A DNA stretch of 64,000 nucleotides. Source: Desulfopila sp. IMCC35006. GTDB taxonomy: Bacteria; Desulfobacterota; Desulfobulbia; Desulfobulbales; Desulfocapsaceae. The notes under the pieces were generated by a model, which searched no databases, was not told the DNA's origin, and saw only the letters and a list, made by a program, of their open reading frames with translations. The stretch spans positions 372,001 through 436,000 of the forward strand of contig NZ_SWCM01000001.1 in NCBI RefSeq assembly GCF_005116645.1. Direction: 5' to 3'. The position numbers and the translations under genes are program-made. The first letter of the stretch is position 1; every line of letters starts with the position of its first letter. This document shows, in pieces, positions 27,119 to 35,107 of the stretch.

Positions 27119-27819
27119 GGTCGAAATATCCGGAAAATACGGGCGAAAATCAGTCTGCTGAACACGGCGGAGTTACGATGAAAATCAAGCCAGGGCCGAA
27201 AGTGACTCACCCGCTCGCCCTTTGGCTGATAGATAACCGGCACCGGAACTTCCTTTATTTTTATCCCCCGCTGCCGGGCTTTGACAAGTATTTCCACTTC
27301 AAACTGGTAACGCCTGGCCTGGACAGCAAGCTCCAGCACTTCAGGGACTGGGTACAGACGGAAGCCGGACTGAGAGTCTTCAACCCATGGCCCACCGGCT
27401 GCCCATACCCAGAAATTGGAAAATTTACGGCCGAACCGGCTGGTCCAGGGCACATTTTTCCTGCCGTCCATCCCCTCCCGTCTGCCGATAACGATACACC
27501 GCTCTCCTCCGCTGACTGCATTTTGCAATTGTATGGCATCTTCAGGGTTATGCTGACCGTCCCCGTCCAGGGTGATTGCATAGTCGCAGCCTTCTTCGCG
27601 TGCCGCCGCAAAACCAGTGAGAAGCGCTGCACCCTTGCCTTTGTTGGCGGAGTGATGCAGGATACGTATGCCGTCAATTGCCGCGATACTCTCGGCTGTA
27701 CCGTCTGTCGAACCGTCATCAACCACGAATACCGGCAGGCCGAGTTGAAGCGTGCGGTGGATGACGGCACCTATCTGCCGGCCATGGTTGTAAACGGGGA
27801 TGATGACGGCTGGTTGCAT
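27115..27819 (-). CDS. Family 2 glycosyltransferase
   Basis: 234 aa GT-A fold. UDP-binding DDGSTDGT at 34-41, DxD-type LDGDGQHN at about 84-91, acceptor region EDSQSGFRLYP. Resembles polyprenol-phosphate or lipid glycosyltransferases, without extra membrane helices. Acts presumably with the next-door acyltransferase to place sugar on the lipid product (inference from aryl-polyene cluster layout). Confidence 0.88.
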   Translation of the reverse strand: MQPAVIIPVYNHGRQIGAVIHRTLQLGLPVFVVDDGSTDGTAESIAAIDGIRILHHSANKGKGAALLTGFAAAREEGCDYAITLDGDGQHNPEDAIQLQNAVSGGERCIVIGRREGMDGRKNVPWTSRFGRKFSNFWVWAAGGPWVEDSQSGFRLYPVPEVLELAVQARRYQFEVEILVKARQRGIKIKEVPVPVIYQPKGERVSHFRPWLDFHRNSAVFSRLIFARIFRIFRP

Positions 27820-27836
27820 AATTTCCGGGCTAAGGA

Positions 27837-29558
27837 TTACAATGAGTCGATTTCAGCGGCCGCAAAAGCAAGCGACCAGGTTCCCGGTCCCATATGCACC
27901 CCGGAGGTAAGCGACAAGGGAGTCAACAGGATTTCTGCCTGCGGCAGCAGAGCCCTTACCTTCTGTACCACGGTATCTGTAACCCATGCCCGGTTATCCG
28001 AATACTGGAGCATAACGAGAGGTGCGGCGGTGCGATCAAACCGCTCGCCGAGCCTGGTCATGGCAAAGGAGAGTTGTCCGCTTCGGCTGTGGACCACGCC
28101 AACTTTCCGCACCCCGTCGCCGGTCGGGCTGACAACCGGTTTCATTGACAGCAGATCGCCGAAAAAGCCGCCCGCTTTCGATACCCTGCCTCCGGCCACC
28201 AGGTACTTCAGTTCATCAATAAACACATATTCGCGGCAGGCTGCCATGGCCTTCTGGACAAAGTGAAGGATCGCATCCTCGCTGCTGGCCTTGCTTGCCT
28301 TCCGGGCGGTGAGCAGGGCGATGAGCGCCAGCCGTCCGGAGGCCGCACCGGTATCGACTACCGTCAACAGGTTTTCGGGATCGTGGTCTTTTTTCCAGGC
28401 CATGGCAGCGCCGTAATTCCCGGTAAAAGCGGAGCCGACACAGAGATACAGGCATCGGCCAAACTGCTGGCAGATGCTCCGGTAGTGCTGATGTCTCTCA
28501 AAAGTGGAGGCCTGGGCGGTGGTTACTTTATGGCCCGCCCGCATCAGGGGGTAAATATGATCCGGACGGTACAGACTCTCCGGCCGCGAACTCTCTCCGG
28601 TTATAATATAGCTGTCCAGCAGGGTGATTCCATGGGCGGAAGCCATTTCCCTGGGAATCGATCCCGCGCCGTCGGTGACAATATGCAGAAGAGTTTTTTC
28701 AGCCGGCTTAAAAGATTGCTCCGCGCCACCCTGGTCAATTTGCGAAGCAGACCATTGCACAATATCGCCATAGGAGCCAAGCCGTCCACGCAAACGGTCC
28801 GGATCCGGACTATGGATATGGACCTTCAGAAGAGATTCATCTTCCACCGCCACAACGCTGTTGCCCAGTTCGGCAATACTGTCTCTGACCGCTGCATGGT
28901 GATCAGCCACCCGCAGGACCACATCGACGCAATAGCAATCGGTCGGAACCGGTCGATACGAGTTGCGGATCACAAGCTTTCCGGCAAAAAGCTCCAGAAT
29001 CGAGCGATTGCTGTCTTTCTGCCCGGTGAGATGGCCGAAAAAGCCGTCAAAAAAGAGGTACATGGCCAGAGCGCCGGAATCCACGACGCCAGCTGCCTTG
29101 AGATCCGGCAAGAGCTGCGTCGTTGCATCGACGGCCTGTTGCAGCTCAAGCCTCAGCGGCAGACAAATATTGTCCAGCCGGTCATGGGCGGCGAGGACCT
29201 GCGCGAGGCTGTCAAAAACGTTCAGCATTGTTCCGGCACAGGGGGTAGAAACAGCCCCCCAGGCTTTTTCCCGACCGGAGGCAGCTTTTTCAGCCAGCTC
29301 GGCAGAACTCTGTGCCTGGCAGAACTCCCGGAAAAAAGCCGCGGCAATATTGCCGGAGTTCCCGGTCGCACAGCGCGCCAGCTGCTCATAGGCTGTCCTG
29401 CTGTTCTTCTCAGGATCACGAAACGGCGCCAGACTGATACGCAGATTGGTACCGGTATCGCCGTCGGCGACCGGGTAGACATTGATCCTGTCGAGAAGAT
29501 CGGCCCAGGCGGAAAGGCAGGCATACCCCGCGGCAAAGCTTGCCTCCAGACTATTCAT
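27837..29558 (-). CDS. Fused fatty-acid-kinase-like protein: DhaL + FakA middle + DegV
   Basis: 573 aa. Residues 1-200 are a DhaL/DAK2 kinase domain with the Mg-ATP loop NVYPVADGDTGTN (26-38) and NSGNIAAAFF. Residues about 205-275 match the FakA middle domain (SLLKVHIHSPDPDRL). From about 290 a complete DegV/FakB domain follows: TDGAGSIP, TTAQASTF, VGSAFTGNYG, LKYLVAGGRVS, GVHMGPG. In known FakA/FakB systems the two proteins make acyl phosphate from a free fatty acid; here they are one chain, with the FakA C-terminal domain replaced. Eight-base overlap with the AMP-ligase gene. Confidence 0.85.
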   Translation of the reverse strand: MNSLEASFAAGYACLSAWADLLDRINVYPVADGDTGTNLRISLAPFRDPEKNSRTAYEQLARCATGNSGNIAAAFFREFCQAQSSAELAEKAASGREKAWGAVSTPCAGTMLNVFDSLAQVLAAHDRLDNICLPLRLELQQAVDATTQLLPDLKAAGVVDSGALAMYLFFDGFFGHLTGQKDSNRSILELFAGKLVIRNSYRPVPTDCYCVDVVLRVADHHAAVRDSIAELGNSVVAVEDESLLKVHIHSPDPDRLRGRLGSYGDIVQWSASQIDQGGAEQSFKPAEKTLLHIVTDGAGSIPREMASAHGITLLDSYIITGESSRPESLYRPDHIYPLMRAGHKVTTAQASTFERHQHYRSICQQFGRCLYLCVGSAFTGNYGAAMAWKKDHDPENLLTVVDTGAASGRLALIALLTARKASKASSEDAILHFVQKAMAACREYVFIDELKYLVAGGRVSKAGGFFGDLLSMKPVVSPTGDGVRKVGVVHSRSGQLSFAMTRLGERFDRTAAPLVMLQYSDNRAWVTDTVVQKVRALLPQAEILLTPLSLTSGVHMGPGTWSLAFAAAEIDSL

Positions 29559-30942
29559 CGTGCATGAGCCGAATTATGGTCGGCCAGTCATATTTGCCGT
29601 TATTTTTCATCGGAATACGCGCCACCGTTTTGATGCGGCGCGGCAGGGCATAGGGTTCGAGCGAGTCGCTGAGAGACTTCCTGATCCGCTCGATATTGAC
29701 TGCATTCCCCTGGACCAACGCGCCAATCTGGTGTTCACGGCCGCCAGCCTCAGGGAGCGCCATGACCACGCAGTCGGTAACGCCGGACTGCTTTTTTATG
29801 AGCAGGCTGATTTCATCCAGATCGACCCGCTTGCCGCCAACCTTGGTCACGCTATCGGCTCGTCCCTGCAGGGAGAAATTGTGCGTCCCCCTGGCTTCAA
29901 CCCTGTCTCCTGCAATGAAAAAGCCATCGTTATCTACCGGTAAATCGGGGGAAATATACGGCGAACGTACGGCAAGGCGAGACTCGACAACTTTCCAGTC
30001 AATAGTCGGAAACGCGGTGAAATATTCCTCGCCAAGCGATCTGTTTCTCGTCGCAATGCCCCCGGTTTCGGTGGAACCATACACCTCCACCACCCCTTTA
30101 TTATTGGTCCGGCAGAATTCTTTATTATCAGCCGCATCAAGCATGCCGGCTGAGGAAAAAGCCAGCCGCAGCGATTCAGGCAGTCGAACATCCCGCAGGA
30201 CCCGGTAATGGGCCGGAACACTGGCCAGCAGGGTGATGTGGTGCTCCTTAGCAACACGAGCGATTTCGCTGGGAAAGGAAGGCATGCTTTCCACCACAGT
30301 CGCCGAGGACACCAGCGGCAGGACCACGGAGAACAGTAACCCGTAGATATGATACGGCGGGATAGTGGCGAGAATGCAGTCACCATCCGTCACCCCATAC
30401 CGGCTCGCCAGGAAAAAGCCTTCACCGAAGATATTAACTCTGGTTTTGGCCCAGATCTGCGGTTTGCCGGTGGAACCGCCGGTAAAAATATGCAGCAACA
30501 GCGACGACGCGGCCTGCATCCCTCCATTGGCCGGGATTTTTATCGATCGATCCGTGCCTTGACCATCCTGGCCAGTTTGTGGACAGATAACCCGCACCCC
30601 GGCGGGAAAATCCCTTGGCACATCGCTGATGGCAGCTGTAAAACCGGTGGTCTGCTGCATCCTGGCAAAAGCCCTGGCGGAAAAAGCATGGGGCAGCAGA
30701 AGGCTTGGCCCGCCGGCCAGAGAGGCCAGCAGCGCCGCCGCCAGAAACGCCTTATTATCGGCGGCAAGACAGATGGCAGCTCCCTGCTCCGTATCAGCAA
30801 GCTGACGGCGCAGCCAGGCCGCCATTGCATAGACCTCACCAAAAGTGGCACCAGCGCTGACAAACTCCTTATCCGGATATTTTGGCCCATGGAGCAGGGC
30901 CTGAAGCGCCCGTTCGGTGTCCAGTGGATTAAGAGTGTTCAT
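29551..30942 (-). CDS. Acyl-AMP ligase (ANL superfamily), aryl-polyene type
   Basis: 463 aa. Phosphate loop FTGGSTGKPQIW, then YHIYGLLF, adenine motif EVYGSTETGG, GDRVE, and the C-terminal catalytic lysine in MKNNGKYDW. It should activate an acid as acyl-AMP and load an ACP. It resembles the stand-alone ligase of aryl-polyene clusters. ATG 30942 is chosen because AGGACCG precedes it directly; it overlaps the preceding radical SAM gene by 14 bases. Confidence 0.85.
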   Translation of the reverse strand: MNTLNPLDTERALQALLHGPKYPDKEFVSAGATFGEVYAMAAWLRRQLADTEQGAAICLAADNKAFLAAALLASLAGGPSLLLPHAFSARAFARMQQTTGFTAAISDVPRDFPAGVRVICPQTGQDGQGTDRSIKIPANGGMQAASSLLLHIFTGGSTGKPQIWAKTRVNIFGEGFFLASRYGVTDGDCILATIPPYHIYGLLFSVVLPLVSSATVVESMPSFPSEIARVAKEHHITLLASVPAHYRVLRDVRLPESLRLAFSSAGMLDAADNKEFCRTNNKGVVEVYGSTETGGIATRNRSLGEEYFTAFPTIDWKVVESRLAVRSPYISPDLPVDNDGFFIAGDRVEARGTHNFSLQGRADSVTKVGGKRVDLDEISLLIKKQSGVTDCVVMALPEAGGREHQIGALVQGNAVNIERIRKSLSDSLEPYALPRRIKTVARIPMKNNGKYDWPTIIRLMHDE

Positions 30943-32209
30943 CGGTCCTGTGTACCGCCCTGCCAAACGATTGGGTGCTGAGGCTTCTGTCCCGGGGCTT
31001 GAAGGTATCCCCTTCCATCTCTTTTTTTACCACCTGTTTAAAGAGCTTGGCCATTTTTATCGACTGCGGTTCATCCTGATAAAAGGTGTTCCAGGCGTAA
31101 TCAAGCAGCTCCTGCAGTTTTTCCGGGCTCATATTTTTGGGCTGATAAACGACCTGGTCTGCTGAAAAATCATTCCAGTCCCGGGACAGGATACGGTGCT
31201 GCTGGTTGAGCTGCGTATAGGCCTTGGTGTGGGGAAACGGTGTCAACACCGTAAATTCAGCCAGATCCAGCTCGATCTCGAGCAGAAAATCGATCAACTC
31301 CTTGATGTAATCCTCGGTATGACTGTCCAGTCCCAGCAGGATGGTTCCTTCCACGCCAATTCCATGATCATGGTATCGTTTTATCCTCTCCCTGATATAA
31401 TCGGAGGTGTCGAACACCGCCTGGTAAACATACCAGGCACCCGCCTGAGCGGCCAGATCGAGGACCTCGGGCTTGTCTTCGATGGGATGCGAACACCAGT
31501 GCTTTTTCAGGGGAATCATTTCCCGAAAAAGATCCATCTCCCATTTGGTATCCTGGGCCAGAGAATTATCGACGATAAAGAGCCGGTTATTGTCTATTCC
31601 GGCCATCTCCGCCACCGCTGTTTCGATGGGCCGCGGCCGGAAAGCCCTGCCGCCCAGATACGACACGGCGCAGGGGTAGCAGTTAAAACGGCAGCCGCGG
31701 GAGGCATGCACCAGATCGACCATCTGCACGCCCTTGTAATTATACAGCCTGCGATTGAGAATATCCCGCCGTGCCGGGCCAACCAGCGCGATATCGGGGC
31801 GGTTGTCGATAAAATCATAAGAGGGCTGCAAGTCGTTCCGCCTGAAGTCGGCGAGCACCTGCTCCATTCGTCCTTCAGCTTCGCCGAGAAAAACCGCGTC
31901 GGCATGGGCCATGGTTTCCTCGGCATGGAGCATGGTGGCGATACCGCCAAAGATAACCTTGATGCCTTTTTTCCGATAGGTATCGGCTATTTCCCAGCCC
32001 CTTTTGACCTGGACGGTGAGCATCATGGAGATGCCCACGAAATCGACTGGATCATCAAAATCTATTTCTTCCAGGTTCTCATCGACAAAATCGATATCGA
32101 CATACTCGGGCAAGGTGGCGGCAAAGACAACCGGTCCATGGGGAGGCAGATGAAATTCAGTCTGCCGGTCGAGCTTGGCCCATCGGGGATAAATCAGTTT
32201 AAATTTCAT
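30929..32209 (-). CDS. B12-binding radical SAM protein
   Basis: 426 aa. N-terminal Rossmann-like region (VIFGGIATMLHAEE) and radical SAM motif CRFNCYPC (Cys173, 177, 180). Later LGLDSHTEDYIKELIDFL and TPFPHTKAY are typical of B12-radical SAM proteins of the BchE/lipid type. No DxHxxG for base-off cobalamin was found, so cobalamin binding is not certain. It sits between the AMP-ligase and lipoprotein genes with overlaps on both sides, so it is an integral part of the pathway. Reaction unknown. Confidence 0.85.
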   Translation of the reverse strand: MKFKLIYPRWAKLDRQTEFHLPPHGPVVFAATLPEYVDIDFVDENLEEIDFDDPVDFVGISMMLTVQVKRGWEIADTYRKKGIKVIFGGIATMLHAEETMAHADAVFLGEAEGRMEQVLADFRRNDLQPSYDFIDNRPDIALVGPARRDILNRRLYNYKGVQMVDLVHASRGCRFNCYPCAVSYLGGRAFRPRPIETAVAEMAGIDNNRLFIVDNSLAQDTKWEMDLFREMIPLKKHWCSHPIEDKPEVLDLAAQAGAWYVYQAVFDTSDYIRERIKRYHDHGIGVEGTILLGLDSHTEDYIKELIDFLLEIELDLAEFTVLTPFPHTKAYTQLNQQHRILSRDWNDFSADQVVYQPKNMSPEKLQELLDYAWNTFYQDEPQSIKMAKLFKQVVKKEMEGDTFKPRDRSLSTQSFGRAVHRTDEHS

Positions 32210-32874
32210 GGTACATTATCTGCACGTATTAAAGTCATCTTCAAGGTATAGCCGTTCCGGCCATAGGTTTTCAGCTCAAGATACTCGGGGATATTACCTG
32301 ATCCTTTTTTCCTGCACGATCGGCCGATAATGGACCGCTGCAGCAGCTCTGCACTATACCCATTTATCTGCCAGCAGTCATCGGCAGTTCGTTCAACGTC
32401 GACCACCCCGCCACGCACATCTTTATAGCGACACACCGGGGCGGCATCTGCCGACTGTCCCGTCAGCACGGTTCCGGAGGGCGGCTGAAAGATTGCCCGG
32501 ATATCGCCAATCAACCCCCGGGCAAACCCGGGCTTATCAAAGGGGGGGATGGCACGCCGGATTTCAACGCTTTCTTTCCCCCGGTAGACTGCTTCAAACA
32601 GGGTGAGCCCTTCAACGGTAACCAGGGCGCAGCCAATAGTACTGCCGTCTATGGTGGTTACCCCGATGACCGGAGGCCCAGCCCCGTCTTTCATGGTAAA
32701 TTCGATGGAGTGGACAAACTGCCATTTTCCCTGGGGAAAAATGTCCGCGCAAGCAATTTTTTGTTGTCCATCGTCGATCGTCCGGATCAACCCGGGCAGC
32801 TGCATCCGCTTTTCCGCAGCACATCCGGACAAAAAAAACAGCAGCACGAGCAGGATGACGGGGACATTCTTCAT
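32206..32874 (-). CDS. Lipoprotein of the polyene cluster (DUF3261-like)
   Basis: 222 aa with lipobox LSGC (Cys17) for lipidation. The mature part is beta-rich without catalytic motifs. In aryl-polyene clusters a lipoprotein of this size and position, next to a LolA-like protein, is conserved (DUF3261 type); the match here is by context and general pattern. Probably an outer-membrane acceptor or assembly factor for the product. ATGA overlaps link it to both neighbours. Confidence 0.65.
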   Translation of the reverse strand: MKNVPVILLVLLFFLSGCAAEKRMQLPGLIRTIDDGQQKIACADIFPQGKWQFVHSIEFTMKDGAGPPVIGVTTIDGSTIGCALVTVEGLTLFEAVYRGKESVEIRRAIPPFDKPGFARGLIGDIRAIFQPPSGTVLTGQSADAAPVCRYKDVRGGVVDVERTADDCWQINGYSAELLQRSIIGRSCRKKGSGNIPEYLELKTYGRNGYTLKMTLIRADNVP

Positions 32875-33464
32875 TGTACGGTAAAAACGGCGACGGGTAT
32901 CTTCCTGTTCAGTACCCTTTTGCTGAAACGCATCCTCGTGTATGAGTCGGGACCTTCAAAGATAGTAATCCCATCGAGGTTGCCCTGCTGATCGGCAAGG
33001 GTCAGCTCAATGCGACTGATCACCCCGGCAAGCTCCTGGCTCTTAGGGGTCAGCAGAATGGTCCGATCGGTTGGCCGCGCGACCTGGAACATCTTGTTTT
33101 CGGTAAAGCGGCCATCAAGCCAGTTACTGATCTCGGCCAGAACAACCTGCATGGCACCAAACTGCATCCCTTTGTCTTCAACCAGGCGGCCATCCTGCTC
33201 GACAAATTTTTTGACTTCGCCATCGTGCATAAGCAGAATGGACCGAATGGGACGTGCATACTCCCAGCGCAGGGACTGGGGTCTTTGAAAGGCGAAGGTG
33301 CCGGTGGAAATAATCGGATGGGTGAGAATTTTCAGGTGTTTTTCCTGAACAAAATCAGCCTGGACGGATTGCAGCGGAACCGGTGTCAGCTGAGCAACGG
33401 CACCGGCAGGGCCTGCAACCAGAAAAAACCACAGCGCCATTATCAGCAAAAGAAGCAGCTTCAT
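32871..33464 (-). CDS. LolA-like periplasmic carrier
   Basis: 197 aa, signal peptide ending near AGPAGAVA. The mature sequence has the LolA-like VQADFVQEKHLKIL and STGTFAFQRPQSLRWEYARP, followed by PKSQELAGVISRIELTL. Such proteins shuttle hydrophobic cargo across the periplasm; dedicated copies occur in aryl-polyene clusters. ATG 33464 overlaps the fabG stop by one base (TAATG) with GGCGGG eight bases before; a GTG two codons earlier is possible. Confidence 0.85.
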   Translation of the reverse strand: MKLLLLLIMALWFFLVAGPAGAVAQLTPVPLQSVQADFVQEKHLKILTHPIISTGTFAFQRPQSLRWEYARPIRSILLMHDGEVKKFVEQDGRLVEDKGMQFGAMQVVLAEISNWLDGRFTENKMFQVARPTDRTILLTPKSQELAGVISRIELTLADQQGNLDGITIFEGPDSYTRMRFSKRVLNRKIPVAVFTVQ

Positions 33465-34207
33465 TAACACATCCCGCCATTAACCGAAATGACCTGGCCG
33501 GTCATATAGGAAGCCGCATCGGAGCAGAGAAAGCTCACCACCCTGGCCACTTCTTCCGGCCTGCCGATACGGGCCATGGGAATCATTGCCTTGATCTGAG
33601 CCTTTGGCGCATGCTCGATCATATCTGTTTCTATCAGCCCCGGCGCCACCACATTCACCCGGATACCGAGCCTGGCGACCTCGGAGGCGACCACCCGGCT
33701 GGCCGCATTCAAGCCGGCCTTTGCCGCCGAATAGTTGGCCTGGCCGCGATTGGTCGTAAGGGAGCTGGCGGACGAGATGGAAACAATGGCGCCTTTTTTC
33801 CGGCGGACCATCTGCTCGAGCACCGGCCGTGTCATGTTATAAAATCCCTTCAGGCTGGTATCGATTACCGATTGCCACTTTTCCGAAGTCATCATCAGAA
33901 AAAGACCGTCGGCGACGATGCCGGCGTTGTTGATCAGGATATCGATCGAACCGAGCCGCCCGGCGATATCTTCAACCACCTGCTGGGTAACCTGACCGTC
34001 GCGTACGTCAAACTGACAGATCTCGCCCCGTCCCCCAGCCTCTTCGACCAGCGACAGCGTCTGCTCCGCACCCGGCTTGTCCGCCATATAATTGATAACT
34101 GTATAACAATCTGCCCTGGCCAGTTCGAGGCAGACAGCCCGGCCAATCCCCTTGCTGCCACCGGTTACTATGGCGATTCTTTGATCTTTTTCTGCTGTCA
34201 TATGCAT
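33464..34207 (-). CDS. 3-oxoacyl-ACP reductase (FabG-type SDR)
   Basis: 247 aa short-chain dehydrogenase. NADP site TGGSKGIGRAV (about 15-25), NNAG at 93-96, catalytic Ser146, Tyr159 and Lys163. Reduces beta-ketoacyl-ACP in the chain-building cycle with the neighbouring dehydratase and the divergent ketosynthase. Seven bases downstream of the dehydratase gene. Confidence 0.92.
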   Translation of the reverse strand: MHMTAEKDQRIAIVTGGSKGIGRAVCLELARADCYTVINYMADKPGAEQTLSLVEEAGGRGEICQFDVRDGQVTQQVVEDIAGRLGSIDILINNAGIVADGLFLMMTSEKWQSVIDTSLKGFYNMTRPVLEQMVRRKKGAIVSISSASSLTTNRGQANYSAAKAGLNAASRVVASEVARLGIRVNVVAPGLIETDMIEHAPKAQIKAMIPMARIGRPEEVARVVSFLCSDAASYMTGQVISVNGGMC

Positions 34208-34214
34208 GGAGGCC

Positions 34215-34649
34215 CTAAGCCTGAAAGAGCTGTAGAGTCATTGAGCCGATAAGCCTGCCGTCGAGATGCTGCCGACATGCCACTTCCCGAAGACTCTCGA
34301 ATTTATAACTGTTTTCGGCACTGCTGATAATTACACTGCCAAGCGGCAGATAATCGATAAAGAGTTCCGCCTTTTTGACACCCACCAGCCAGCCCATCTT
34401 GTTTGAGTCAAGCCCTTTGGTCTGCACCCTGTCCCAGCCGTTGCACACTCCGGCCGTCTGCGCGGCAAGCTCGATCAAGATCAGTGGATGCACCCCACCG
34501 TCGTCGACCATGGGCCATGAATCGGCAGCTCTGCACAGCGTAACGGCGTGTTCGGCGTCAACTTCAAGAATTTTTTCCACCAGCATCATAGGACTGCGAT
34601 GGGGCAGTAAATCCTCCAGGGACAGGTCGGAGAGTGTTGTCTTCTGCAT
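34215..34649 (-). CDS. 3-hydroxyacyl-ACP dehydratase (hot-dog, ApeP-like)
   Basis: 144 aa. LLPHRSPMMLVEKIL is the FabZ/FabA-like N-terminal motif with the catalytic His (His17), and HPLILIELAAQTAGVCNG gives the central helix with the acidic residue. This is the short hot-dog form found in aryl-polyene clusters; it dehydrates the 3-hydroxy intermediate. First gene of the minus-strand operon, divergent from the ACP gene across an AT-rich 190-base promoter region. Confidence 0.85.
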   Translation of the reverse strand: MQKTTLSDLSLEDLLPHRSPMMLVEKILEVDAEHAVTLCRAADSWPMVDDGGVHPLILIELAAQTAGVCNGWDRVQTKGLDSNKMGWLVGVKKAELFIDYLPLGSVIISSAENSYKFESLREVACRQHLDGRLIGSMTLQLFQA

Positions 34650-34840
34650 GTTTATTCAATTGCGAAGATACCTTAAGATTAGTGAAACCGCCACCAAATC
34701 GGACAAATTCATGTTGGAATTATATTGGATTATTGGCATTATGTTGCTTCCTGATTGAATGCCAGGACAATTTTCATAAAACCCGGACGGATCTGTTCCC
34801 GGTTTTATTACTGCAACCAAACCATAAAATCAAAAAAATT

Positions 34841-35107
34841 ATGAGTGACCTGATAGAAGAATTGAAAGTCAAACTTATTGAAATCCTCAATCTGCAAGAT
34901 GTGACCCCCGAAGATTTCGATGCAAACGCACAGCTGGTCGGCGGGGAGCTCGGCATTGATTCCATCGATGTCCTGGAAATGGTGGTCATGGTGGAAAAGG
35001 ATTACGGGATCGTGATCAACAACCAGGAAATGGGTGAGAAGATATTTTACTCACTGGCCAATCTTGCCGATTATATAAAAGAAAATACCCCGGGTGCAGC
35101 TTCTTGA
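34841..35107 (+). CDS. Acyl carrier protein (polyene cluster)
   Basis: 88 aa. Phosphopantetheine site GIDSIDVLEMVV with Ser41. Distinct from the ACP at 12442. First gene of the plus operon; its stop overlaps the ketosynthase start (TTGA). The ribosome site is weak, within an A-rich leader. Confidence 0.88.
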   Translation: MSDLIEELKVKLIEILNLQDVTPEDFDANAQLVGGELGIDSIDVLEMVVMVEKDYGIVINNQEMGEKIFYSLANLADYIKENTPGAAS

